Assembly (NCBI RefSeq): GCF_011516885.1 | Contig: NZ_WOTD01000022.1 | Coordinates: 1 to 36,290, forward strand | Length of the DNA stretch: 36,290 nt | Reading direction: 5' to 3' | DNA from: Acetobacter lambici | GTDB lineage: Bacteria; Pseudomonadota; Alphaproteobacteria; Acetobacterales; Acetobacteraceae | In this document: piece by piece, positions 1 through 7,529 of the stretch | Numbering within the stretch: the first letter of the stretch is position 1 | Layout of the letters: each line of letters begins with the position of its first letter | The notes under the pieces: generated by a model | Database searches by the model: none | What the model saw: the letters and a program-made list of their open reading frames with translations, nothing else | What the model was told of the DNA's origin: nothing | Program-made: the position numbers and the translations under genes

Positions 1-9
1 GGCCAGTGG

Positions 10-44
10 CTTCTGAAAGGCCACATCAACAGGCCTTACAGAAG
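10..44. repeat. Inverted repeat beyond the truncated SIR2 gene
   Basis: Two 13-base arms (10-22 and 32-44) are complementary except for one pair and enclose a 9-base loop. The structure lies just past the stop codon of the cut SIR2 reading frame, so it could be a terminator-like hairpin or the edge of another element. No T-run follows on either strand. What it belongs to cannot be decided because the window starts 9 bases away. Confidence 0.4.
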
Positions 45-55
45 ACCGCACACGA

Positions 56-619
56 TCACACGTCAATATGGGTCAGAAAACTCTTGCATAACGGACGGCA
101 ACCACAGAAGATTTCCGCGTCGATAGTCCGTACGACGTCGTAGACGCGTTCTTCGGCACTTTCCGCAGCGCGTTCGATGAGTGTGTCCCAGTTGGTCGTC
201 ATGATGTCAGCCCACGGTAGCTCGACCAGCATGCGGTGGAGGTTGCCCGGCTTAAACTGCTGATCTGGAACATATTGCAGGATGAGCTTGTCAAGCGCGC
301 CTCGCCCAAACTGGGCCTCGAACTCTTCGGCCACTCGCAGATAGGCGCTGGTTGCTCCTGCCTGCCGCAGCAACCATTCTCGCGGTCCCTGCCGTCCTGT
401 GATATCGCTAGTCGAGCCTCCCGGATAAAGCTGCTCTACCATCGTGGTGTAAATGTCGTTCCATCCAGGCATAATTCCCGCAGACGGACGCTGCGGGATT
501 GCGTTACGGCTAAACCCGGCACCGACCAGCAATGCTGCAGTTCCGGTTGGCTCCCGAGACCACAAGGCTGCTGCAATTCGTCTGACATGTGGTTCGTCTG
601 GAAAGCTGTCGTCGGTCAC
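56..619 (-). CDS. SIR2-like NAD-binding domain protein, C-terminally truncated
   Basis: This looks like the N-terminal half of a SIR2-family protein, the NAD+-binding or NAD+-hydrolysing fold found in sirtuins and in many anti-phage effectors. Counting from an upstream GTG at 634, the visible signs are the nucleotide-binding glycine motif GAGFS (residues 38-42), a conserved-looking NLH (131-133) and the TTNWD motif (146-150) that usually carries the NAD-site Asn and Asp. After YDVVRT (165-170), where relatives normally continue toward a KLHG-type motif, the protein shifts to an unrelated Cys-rich tail and stops at about 190 residues. I favour the GTG at 619 because GGAG lies 9 bases upstream. 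The gene is at the outer part of an integrase-bearing element, a common place for defence genes. It is probably a broken remnant; a short functional form is possible but less likely. Confidence 0.6.
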   Translation of the reverse strand: MTDDSFPDEPHVRRIAAALWSREPTGTAALLVGAGFSRNAIPQRPSAGIMPGWNDIYTTMVEQLYPGGSTSDITGRQGPREWLLRQAGATSAYLRVAEEFEAQFGRGALDKLILQYVPDQQFKPGNLHRMLVELPWADIMTTNWDTLIERAAESAEERVYDVVRTIDAEIFCGCRPLCKSFLTHIDV

Positions 620-951
620 GCCTAGAATCTCCACTTAACCCATTGGTCCACAGATAGCAGTTTCTCACTTCTCACATTACACAATGAGATCACGTTTGGG
701 GCAGCGTCACTTTTTTCCAAAATTTGGCCGATCGCAGTTTGCCTAACAATGTCGGCTTTCGGGCAACCATCACAACCGCATGAATGACTGGGATGAGGCG
801 TAAGCGGAAGTTATATTCAGTGCAAATTCTGGTGATAGTCAGGAGATCTGATGCATCTGTATTTTGTCCAAGGAGCGAACAGAACCTTCCGGATATGACA
901 GGCTTGTTTTCTCGCGGGCAAAAGCGAGGAGTGCTGTTTTTTTAATGGTTC
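620..951. other. Intergenic stretch of the integrated element
   Basis: About 330 bases lie between the SIR2 start and the end of the excisionase-like gene. I see no frame with a credible start and family resemblance. It holds a short hairpin (arms 911-915 and 924-928) with a T-run at about 937-944, too weak to call a terminator. It probably carries the SIR2 promoter on the minus strand, but no clear -35/-10 pair stands out. Confidence 0.3.
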
Positions 952-1326
952 TCAGTTTGTCATGAAACCTGTTGCAAGACCAAGAAAACCATAGGCCCAG
1001 AGAAGATAGGTCATGAACAGTGCCATCATGACTGCGGTCCAATGCGCCATCTGCTTCTGATTGCGTTGTTCGGTCTTGCGGGGGCGGCCTGGTCGACGTT
1101 TGACCGCGATGGGTTCTGGCCTAACAGGTTGATAGCCAGTTGTCCGCTGGTCGATAAACGCATCCAGAGCGGCAATTGGAAAAGCCCTGTCCCGTTTGCC
1201 ATAGGTTACGGAAGCTGGACCACGTCCCTCGCTGACCAGATTCCGTAATCGACCATGGCTAATGCCCAGATAGGTTGCGGCATCGCGATAGCGCAAAACT
1301 TTAGGCGTGACGGGTGACTGGGTCAA
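952..1326 (-). CDS. Excisionase/AlpA-like HTH protein with AT-hook and C-terminal membrane helix
   Basis: A small DNA-binding protein of about 124 residues. The N-terminal part (about 10-60) reads as a MerR/AlpA-type winged helix domain: a YRDAATYLGIS helix-turn-helix entry, a basic recognition stretch and a closing FPIAALDAFI helix. Next comes a basic segment with the AT-hook core RRPGRPRK (about 77-84). The last 25 residues are strongly hydrophobic and look like one transmembrane helix. The TTG at 1326 is preferred because GGGGAG sits 9 bases upstream; a longer frame begins at TTG 1353. It lies downstream of the integrase on the same strand, where recombination directionality factors are often found, so an Xis or element-regulator role is inferred. 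The membrane helix is unusual for an Xis. The specific function is not established. Confidence 0.6.
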   Translation of the reverse strand: MTQSPVTPKVLRYRDAATYLGISHGRLRNLVSEGRGPASVTYGKRDRAFPIAALDAFIDQRTTGYQPVRPEPIAVKRRPGRPRKTEQRNQKQMAHWTAVMMALFMTYLLWAYGFLGLATGFMTN

Positions 1327-1422
1327 GGATGCAGGACTCCCCAAAAGACACAAGATTTCAGATTGTTTTTTTGGGGGAGAAGAACGGTGTTGAACCGTGA
1401 AAACCTGATAGCACAGGACGAG

Positions 1423-1459
1423 AGATCAGAGAAAGAAAATTCTTTCTCTGATCTTTTAT
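1423..1459. terminator. Perfect 15-bp hairpin between integrase and xis-like gene
   Basis: Arms 1423-1437 and 1440-1454 are fully complementary across a 2-base loop, and a T-rich stretch follows on the plus strand. The hairpin lies just past the integrase stop codon on the minus strand. It probably ends integrase transcription or separates it from the small regulator gene. On the minus strand no T-run follows, so intrinsic termination is clearer for plus-strand transcripts. Confidence 0.55.
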
Positions 1460-1507
1460 TTCATTTTCTGGCGAAGTGAGGGGGATCTGACTGGAGATGA
1501 AGAGACC

Positions 1508-2692
1508 TCAGTCCTTCAGCAGTTTCTCTTCTGACAGCATACCCAACACACGTTCAGCCTCTTCAATCTGACGACTGATGTCTTCAGGAACGGGCTGATA
1601 ATAGCGATCCAGTGATTTCAGGTCGCGATGACCGGTCACGCGTTTGAGGTCGAGCGGATTGGGCAGCAATTTTGCTAACCGGCTGGTTGCTTCATGTCTC
1701 AGGTCGTGAAAGGTCAGATCTTTCAGTCCGGCATCTCGTACCATACGGCCATATCGAACACTGAACGCCGCTTCAGACCCGACATCAAAGAGGAGCTGTG
1801 TTGGCTTGGGCTGATACGGAAGCGTTGCAAGCTTCTCGATCAGGAGGCGACGTGCGCCCGGCGTGAGGGGGCGTATCTCTGGCCCGTGCTCTTCCTGATG
1901 GCGATGCGTCTTGGTCTTTCCGCTTTCGCCGCCCAGCTTCAGGGTGCGACGCTGAAGGTCAATGTCGCCCCAGCGAAGTTGCAGGGCTTCGCCCCGGCGT
2001 GTGCCCTGCTCGATCGACCATCGGACAAGCCAGACATCATCCGGGTGAGGGGAGCCGCTGACGGCTTCAATCAGGCGTTCAAATTCTCCTGGAAGAGAGG
2101 AATCCCGATTTTCCTTGAGGCGTCGGTTCCGCTTTTTGTCAGCTCCCTCGGGTCGTTTTACAACGCGGCCAGACGCATGATTGACGATGGCGATATCCCA
2201 TTCCGAGATGGCATGCTGAAGAATAGAAGCCAAAAGATTAAGGCGTTTCACCACAGTCGCGGCTGCATATCCGGTTGCGGTCATGCGTTCACGGAAGCCA
2301 CGGACGTCTGCGGCTGAGAATTTCGATAACCGTACCGAAGACAGTGCGGTGTCGCGCAGAATGGCTGGGATATGCCCGATCCGGTCGGCTTTCCGATCGG
2401 CCATGCACTCATCGCGATACCGTTCAACAAGTGTGCCAATCGTCATCTTGTCGAGAGGGCGTGTATCTGTGAACTGGCCCAGTTCTGCTTTGGCGGCTGT
2501 TTCATTGAGCCAGCGTCGGGCCTGTGCCGCGGTAGAAAAAGTCTGCTGCACCCGGCGACCATCGACCACCTTACGGGTCATGTATTGTTTGGGGCCACGA
2601 TAGCTCACACCGCGCGGTAAAGCCTTGCCTGTGGCGGGGTCCGTGCGCCCGCTCATGACATCACCTGCTGGCGTGTTGATATCTTCCACCAT
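1508..2692 (-). CDS. Tyrosine-type site-specific integrase
   Basis: A 394-residue phage/island integrase that cuts and rejoins DNA at attachment sites. The N-terminal third (about 30-70) resembles an arm-binding domain and residues 80-175 a SAM-like core-binding domain. The catalytic domain follows from about 200. Visible catalytic residues are R232 (EQGTRRGE), H329 and R332 (HDLRH), H355 (TGHRD) and the nucleophile Y364 (LDRYY), so the set is complete and the enzyme is probably active. The ATG at 2692 was chosen; an internal ATG (codon 13, MSGRTD) has a better purine-rich leader and may be the true start. The gene points away from tRNA-Glu, whose 3' end lies about 95 bases upstream, the standard arrangement for islands that use a tRNA as attB. 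Confidence 0.92.
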   Translation of the reverse strand: MVEDINTPAGDVMSGRTDPATGKALPRGVSYRGPKQYMTRKVVDGRRVQQTFSTAAQARRWLNETAAKAELGQFTDTRPLDKMTIGTLVERYRDECMADRKADRIGHIPAILRDTALSSVRLSKFSAADVRGFRERMTATGYAAATVVKRLNLLASILQHAISEWDIAIVNHASGRVVKRPEGADKKRNRRLKENRDSSLPGEFERLIEAVSGSPHPDDVWLVRWSIEQGTRRGEALQLRWGDIDLQRRTLKLGGESGKTKTHRHQEEHGPEIRPLTPGARRLLIEKLATLPYQPKPTQLLFDVGSEAAFSVRYGRMVRDAGLKDLTFHDLRHEATSRLAKLLPNPLDLKRVTGHRDLKSLDRYYQPVPEDISRQIEEAERVLGMLSEEKLLKD

Positions 2693-2718
2693 GAGAAGAC
2701 ACTACGACGTTCCTCGCG

Positions 2719-2740
2719 ATGGTGCAAAAATGGTGCAAAA
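2719..2740. repeat. Tandem 11-bp direct repeat upstream of the integrase
   Basis: The 11-mer ATGGTGCAAAA occurs twice head to tail (2719-2729 and 2730-2740), between the integrase start and the tRNA-Glu 3' end. Short direct repeats here are typical of integrase arm-type sites or of a site where Xis/Int control the int promoter. The role is inferred from position only. Confidence 0.55.
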
Positions 2741-2787
2741 ACTAATATTTTTTGGAAGAGTTTCGCCAAAAAAGCCAATGAAAACAA

Positions 2788-2863
2788 TGGCGTCCCGTAC
2801 GGGATTCGAACCCGTGTTGCCGCCGTGAAAGGGCAGTGTCCTAGGCCTCTAGACGAACGGGAC
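2788..2863 (-). tRNA. tRNA-Glu (anticodon TTC)
   Basis: Read on the minus strand this gives a full cloverleaf. The acceptor GTCCCGT pairs with ACGGGAC, and the anticodon loop CTTTCAC carries TTC. The T-loop is GGTTCGAATCC, the discriminator is G at 2791, and an encoded CCA occupies 2788-2790. Its 3' end faces the integrase gene, so it is the likely integration target of the element to its left. The tRNA remains intact after integration, as expected when the element carries a copy of the 3' end. Confidence 0.95.
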
Positions 2864-2883
2864 AAGAGGCGTTGTTGGGCCGT

Positions 2884-2912
2884 TGTTTAGAGTGGAATCT
2901 GGGGGGCGTCAA
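2884..2912 (-). promoter_or_regulatory. Promoter of tRNA-Glu
   Basis: On the minus strand TTGACG (2907-2912) and TAAACA (2884-2889) are separated by exactly 17 bases and lie about 20 bases ahead of the mature tRNA 5' end. This fits a sigma-70 type promoter for a stable RNA. Confidence 0.6.
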
Positions 2913-3015
2913 GCAGCTAAATTTCATTTGTGCATTTTTTTTGAGGAACGGCGCCAGACCATACGGAGCACCGCCCAGCGGGGGGCTAAGCAGCATGCAG
3001 CGCGTGGCTTTAATT

Positions 3016-3447
3016 TTATAACCCCAGCAGGGCCAGTTCTTTTTGTAGGGCTGGCGGAAGGCTGTTGTGCCCTGTGGTGCCACTCAGATCTGGCGGGGCG
3101 TCGGCCGGGCGCAGGTAGCGCCACCCCTGAAAAGCGCGTAGGGCGCGTGCCTCCACACGGATGATTGTCGGGTCAAGAAAAAGCAGAGTGCCATTTGTGC
3201 CATCAGCCCGGACTTCGGATACAATGTCCACAAGGCGCTGGCGGCACAGGATAAGCCCGGCAATAACCCGGTAGAGTGACCCACCTTGCAACAGCTCTTC
3301 CGCCTGTTTGGGAAAAGTCCGTGTATGCACAACAGGCAGCATTTTGCCGGTGGCTGCATGCATGCGCTGGTTGGTGGGTAAAAGCTGGCGCTCGGCCAGT
3401 TCCTCAAGGGAGGACACACCAACAACAAGTTTGATCAGGTTTATCAT
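3016..3447 (-). CDS. DUF1489 family protein
   Basis: A 143-residue protein matching the alphaproteobacterial DUF1489 family as I know it. Visible features are a start like MINLIKLVVGV, a central QAEELLQGGSLYRVI followed by ILCRQRLVD, and the typical AFQGWRYLRPADAPPDL near the C-terminus. The function is unknown and no catalytic motif is evident. A longer frame begins at 3552, but its first 35 residues overlap hemW and are not family-like, so the ATG at 3447 is chosen. It follows hemW by 46 bases and is probably the last gene of the kup-hemW transcript. Confidence 0.85.
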   Translation of the reverse strand: MINLIKLVVGVSSLEELAERQLLPTNQRMHAATGKMLPVVHTRTFPKQAEELLQGGSLYRVIAGLILCRQRLVDIVSEVRADGTNGTLLFLDPTIIRVEARALRAFQGWRYLRPADAPPDLSGTTGHNSLPPALQKELALLGL

Positions 3448-3493
3448 GTCACTCAATATAGGGGCGGCAGGGTTGGGAGCAACACGGCCAGAC

Positions 3494-4648
3494 CTAGAGC
3501 ACAAGGGCCGCCAGAAGGGCTTCCAGCCGTAGCCTGCCCTCTGCCGTGGCACTGAGTGTTTGCGGGGTGCGCGTCAGGTAACCTTCCTGCACGGCCTGAG
3601 CCAGAACACTCTGGTCGACCGCGTTATCCAATGCCATGCCGGTGCGGGTATAAAAACGGTTCAGGTTAATACCTTCATGCACGCGCAGGCCCATAAGGAG
3701 CATTTCCTGTGCGCGGTCGTGTGGTGTCAGGTCTTCTTCCGACGTCTGACCGGTGCCTGTGTTTTCCACCCGCTCGGCCCATGGCTCGGGCGCGCGGTGG
3801 CGGCGTGTGGCTTTGAGTGCGCTACCAAAACTCAGACGGCCATGCGCACCCGGTCCAATGCCCAGATAATCCCCATATCGCCAGTAGGTCAGGTTGTGCT
3901 GGCTCTCACGGCCCGGTCTTGCATAGTTGGAGACCTCATAGGCCGCCATGCCGTGGGCGTGCGTCAGTTCCGCTGTGGTGTCGTACAAGGCGGCGGCTGT
4001 ATCATTATCGGGCAGGGTGAATGTGCCCTGGCGGTAAAGGGCCTCAAACCGCGTTCCCGGCTCGATTGTCAGTTGGTAGAGCGAGAGGTGATCGTCCGCC
4101 AGTTGCAAGGCGGTGGTCAGTTCCTGCCGCCATGCGGCAATGCTCTGCTCGGGGCGGGCGTAGATCAGGTCAAATGTCAGGCGGGGGAACAGGCTGCGGG
4201 CTGTCTCCAATGCTGCGCGGGCCTGTGTGGCCGAGTGCTCACGACCCAGAAAGGTCAGAGCGCGGTCATCCAGCGCCTGAATGCCAAGGGACACACGGTT
4301 AACACCCGCCTGACGGAACTGGTGCAGGCGTTCGGCCTCAACACTGGTCGGGTTGGCCTCCAGCGTAATTTCCATATCCGGGGCGGCATCAAACAGGGTT
4401 CTGGCGTCTTCTATCAGGGCGGCCACGGTTTCTGGCGCCATGAGCGAGGGGGTGCCACCACCAAAAAAAATGGATGTCAGTCTGCGCCGTCCCAGACGTG
4501 CGGCATCATACGCCAGTTCTGCCCGGAGTGCGCTTGCAAACCGGGCTTGTGGAATCTTGTCCCGTACATGGGAGTTAAAGTCGCAGTACGGGCATTTGGC
4601 CAGACAGAACGGCCAGTGGATGTAAAGGGCGAGTGGTTCGTTCTGCAC
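3494..4648 (-). CDS. hemW: HemW-type radical SAM protein (heme chaperone, coproporphyrinogen oxidase-like)
   Basis: A 384-residue radical SAM enzyme. Family knowledge: HemW proteins resemble the anaerobic coproporphyrinogen III dehydrogenase HemN but act in heme trafficking or insertion. The cluster-binding motif is seen as C15-x3-C19-x2-C22 in WPFCLAKCPYC, followed by the SAM-binding FFGGGTPSLM and the NRVSLGIQ segment of the radical SAM barrel. A HemN C-terminal domain follows. The extra N-terminal Cys found in true HemN (CxxxCxxCxC) is replaced by Phe after C22, which supports HemW. The start is GTG at 4648, only 4 bases past the kup stop codon, so translation is probably coupled to kup. 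Confidence 0.9.
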   Translation of the reverse strand: MQNEPLALYIHWPFCLAKCPYCDFNSHVRDKIPQARFASALRAELAYDAARLGRRRLTSIFFGGGTPSLMAPETVAALIEDARTLFDAAPDMEITLEANPTSVEAERLHQFRQAGVNRVSLGIQALDDRALTFLGREHSATQARAALETARSLFPRLTFDLIYARPEQSIAAWRQELTTALQLADDHLSLYQLTIEPGTRFEALYRQGTFTLPDNDTAAALYDTTAELTHAHGMAAYEVSNYARPGRESQHNLTYWRYGDYLGIGPGAHGRLSFGSALKATRRHRAPEPWAERVENTGTGQTSEEDLTPHDRAQEMLLMGLRVHEGINLNRFYTRTGMALDNAVDQSVLAQAVQEGYLTRTPQTLSATAEGRLRLEALLAALVL

Positions 4649-4652
4649 GCGC

Positions 4653-6644
4653 TCAGATGGCGACCTTCACGCCCAGTTCCACCACGCGGTCAGGCGGAAT
4701 ACGGAAGAATTCCATGCTGGAGGTCGAGTTACGGAGCATGAACAGGAAGATGGACATCCGCCACCGCGACATGCGCGGCACGGAGGAGCGTGTCACCAGT
4801 TCGCGCGAGGTGAAGTACGAAGCCTGAAGGGCGTCAAAGTCCACACCGTTGGCTTTCAGTTCTTCCAGTGCGCGGGGGATGTTGGGCATTTCCATAAAGC
4901 CGTAACGCAGGATCACGCGGTACACATCGGTGGTCAGTTCTTCCACCGTCACGCGGTGGCCGCGTTCGGCTTCTGGCTGGTCAAGGTTCTGCACGGTTAC
5001 AAACAGTACGTGGTCATGCAGGATCTTGTTGTGGCGCATGTTATGCAACAGGCATGGCGGCACAAAGTCTGGTGTGCTGGTCATGAATACGGCCATGCCG
5101 GGCACACGCACAATGGTGCGCGACTGGGGCAGGCGGGCGATAAAGGAGCCCATGGGCAGGCTATCCTGCCGCTGGCGGGCAATAATAAGGCCGCGCCCCT
5201 TTTTCCAGGTTGTCATCATCAGGGTCAGCACACAGCCAAGCATGACGGGCACCCAGCCCCCATCGGGGATTTTGAGCGCATTGGCGGTAAAGAACGTGCC
5301 GTCCAGCAGCAAAAAGCCACCAAACACCATGCCCACTTGCCATGCAGGCCAGTTGAAGTGCTTGCGAAAGACCGCAATGGCCAGCACGGACGTGCAGATA
5401 AACGTGCCCGTAACCGCAATACCGTAGGCCGAGGCCAGAGCATCGGAACTGCGGAAGGCCAGAACCAGCAGCACGGCCCCCACAGCCAGAAAACGGTTAA
5501 AGTCGGGCAGGTAAATCTGGCCCTCTTCCTCCGCATTGGTGTGGGTAATGCGCAGGCGCGGCATGTAACCAAGCTGGATAAGCTGGCGGCATAGTGAGAA
5601 CCCGCCCGAAATTCCGGCCTGACTGGCAATAACCGTAGCCAGCGTGGACAGTACGACCATGGGGGCCTGCATCCAGTGCGGGCAGAGCAGGAAGAACGGG
5701 TTAGCCAGCGCCTTGGGGTCGGCAATTACCAGTGCGGCCTGCCCAAAATAGTTCAGTACCAGCATGGGCAGCACAAAAAACAGCCATGCGTAGCGGATGG
5801 GTGCGCGGCCAAAATGCCCCATATCCGCATACAGCGCCTCTGCCCCGGTTACGCACAGCACAACCGCGCCAAGTGCGAGGAAGGAGAGCTTACCGTGGTA
5901 GAACACGAACTCCAGCGCATAGGTGGGGGAGAGGGAAAGTAGAATATGCGGGTGATGCAGAACCTGAATAAGCCCGAGCACACCCAGCGTGCCAAACCAG
6001 AGCAGCATGATCGGACCAAAGATGGTGCCCACACGGCCCGTACCTACCCACTGCACACTAAACAGGCTGATAATGACCAGTATGGCAACTGGTATGACCA
6101 CCTCATGTGCTGCGGGCAGACTGACCTCTACCCCCTCAATTGCCGAGAGCACGGAAATGGCGGGGGTAATAATGCCATCCCCAAAAAACAGGCAGGTCCC
6201 TATAATCCCGACCATGCCAAGCACCAGCCGCGTTCGCGCACTGGTGGTTACGCGCTGGGCAAGGGACATAATGGCCAGAATGCCGCCTTCGCCATTATGG
6301 TCGGCCCGCATAATGAGCAGAACATATTTGACGGTCACGATCAGGATCAGGGTCCAGAAGATCAGGCTGGCAACACCCATGATCTCCCACGGTTCCACCT
6401 TATGGTGGTCGGAAATAACCTCCACCGTGGACCGAAAAGCGTAAAGCGGGCTTGTGCCAATATCACCATACACAACGCCCAGTACGCTCAGAAGGGCCGC
6501 AAAGCCCACGGGAGCCATGGCATGTTGCGGCTGATCCGCGTCGAACTCGGCAATCCGCCGTGGTTCTGGTGCTCCGGTGGTCTGGTGCGTCTCGCCCGGA
6601 GCCGGGGCGGAACCTGTGGGCGTTGTACTGTCGGCGTCGGTCAT
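4653..6644 (-). CDS. kup: Kup family low-affinity potassium transporter
   Basis: A 663-residue inner-membrane potassium uptake protein of the KUP/HAK/KT family, which imports K+ with protons. The family signature GVVYGDIGTSPLYAF is seen near residues 57-71. About twelve hydrophobic segments follow up to about residue 490, including GDGIITPAISVLSAIEGVE. A soluble C-terminal domain of about 160 residues completes the protein. The first 45 residues are a hydrophilic, Thr/Pro-rich extension, which varies in the family. The ATG at 6644 has GGAG about 12 bases upstream. It is 121 bases past the YggS gene and 4 bases before hemW. Confidence 0.95.
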   Translation of the reverse strand: MTDADSTTPTGSAPAPGETHQTTGAPEPRRIAEFDADQPQHAMAPVGFAALLSVLGVVYGDIGTSPLYAFRSTVEVISDHHKVEPWEIMGVASLIFWTLILIVTVKYVLLIMRADHNGEGGILAIMSLAQRVTTSARTRLVLGMVGIIGTCLFFGDGIITPAISVLSAIEGVEVSLPAAHEVVIPVAILVIISLFSVQWVGTGRVGTIFGPIMLLWFGTLGVLGLIQVLHHPHILLSLSPTYALEFVFYHGKLSFLALGAVVLCVTGAEALYADMGHFGRAPIRYAWLFFVLPMLVLNYFGQAALVIADPKALANPFFLLCPHWMQAPMVVLSTLATVIASQAGISGGFSLCRQLIQLGYMPRLRITHTNAEEEGQIYLPDFNRFLAVGAVLLVLAFRSSDALASAYGIAVTGTFICTSVLAIAVFRKHFNWPAWQVGMVFGGFLLLDGTFFTANALKIPDGGWVPVMLGCVLTLMMTTWKKGRGLIIARQRQDSLPMGSFIARLPQSRTIVRVPGMAVFMTSTPDFVPPCLLHNMRHNKILHDHVLFVTVQNLDQPEAERGHRVTVEELTTDVYRVILRYGFMEMPNIPRALEELKANGVDFDALQASYFTSRELVTRSSVPRMSRWRMSIFLFMLRNSTSSMEFFRIPPDRVVELGVKVAI

Positions 6645-6765
6645 GGCATTTCTGGCTCCGCGTCAGGGGCAGAAGAAGAAAAAAGAAATTCTAGGATGCC
6701 CTGCATAAGGTGGGGAGAGTGCCAGAGGCAAGGCATACCGGCTACCATTATTGAGAATGGGCCGT

Positions 6766-7464
6766 TCAGGCTAGTGCTGGGCGGGGGCCAAATATGGCGC
6801 TGCCGACCCGCACAAGGGTCGCGCCCTGTGCAATAGCCTGCTCAAAATCAGCCGACATGCCCATGGACAGCACCGGCAGGCCGTGCGTTTGGGCCATGGA
6901 GCGCAGGAGCTGAAAATGCGGTACCGGATTCTGTCCGGCGGGTGGAATACACATCAGCCCCCGCAATGAAGGGCCAAACCGGTGCATGCAGACCCGGATA
7001 AACGCATCGGCCTGCTCCTTTGGTACGCCAAATTTTTGGGGTTCGTCCCCTGTATTGACCTCCACCAGCAGATCGGGCAGGCGGCCTTCGGCATCTGCCG
7101 CGCGGGCAATGGCGTCCACCAGTGCGGGGCGGTCAAGGCTTTCAATCATATCCGCAATGCGTACGGCCTCGCGCGCTTTGTTGGTCTGTAGCCCACCGAT
7201 CAGGTGCAGCCGCAGGTTGGGATGGTCTGCGCGCAGGGGCGGGAACTTGGCTGCGGCTTCCTGCACCCTGTTTTCGCCAAACACGCACTGGTTGGCGGCA
7301 AGGGCCTCCTGCACGCTTTGCAGGGGGTGGAATTTGGATACGGCAACCAAAGACACCTCGGCCGGGTCACGCCCGGCCGCCTGTGCTGCGGCCTGCATGC
7401 TGCGCCGTACGGCATTCAGCCGCTCCGCAATGGTGGAGGAGGGGGAAGGGAGAGACGTATCCAT
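6766..7464 (-). CDS. YggS/PROSC family pyridoxal-phosphate homeostasis protein
   Basis: A 232-residue single-domain PLP-binding protein with the fold of the alanine racemase N-terminal domain. Family members manage PLP and amino-acid pools and have no known catalytic turnover. The PLP lysine is seen as K44 in LVAVSKFHP. Other family marks are GENRVQEA, the HLIGGLQTNKAR segment and a C-terminal LRVGSAIFGPRP. The reading frame extends upstream to 7668, but that part is out of character and overlaps the next gene. The ATG at 7464, with AAGGA 12 bases upstream, fits the family length. Confidence 0.92.
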   Translation of the reverse strand: MDTSLPSPSSTIAERLNAVRRSMQAAAQAAGRDPAEVSLVAVSKFHPLQSVQEALAANQCVFGENRVQEAAAKFPPLRADHPNLRLHLIGGLQTNKAREAVRIADMIESLDRPALVDAIARAADAEGRLPDLLVEVNTGDEPQKFGVPKEQADAFIRVCMHRFGPSLRGLMCIPPAGQNPVPHFQLLRSMAQTHGLPVLSMGMSADFEQAIAQGATLVRVGSAIFGPRPALA

Positions 7465-7529
7465 GGGACCCCGGAATTCCTTAAAAAGATGGAGGGCAGG
7501 GCTATTACCCTGCTGCTGCTCCATCCCTT

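Noticed and set aside
839-1042. Open frame opposite and beside the xis-like gene
   Set aside because: Overlaps the better supported HTH gene in another frame and shows no family features.
3560-4741. Long plus-strand frame across hemW
   Set aside because: 393 residues long but antisense to the clear radical SAM gene; no domain is visible.
5946-6836. Plus-strand frame across kup
   Set aside because: Shadow of the kup reading frame, with unusual His/Gln-rich composition.
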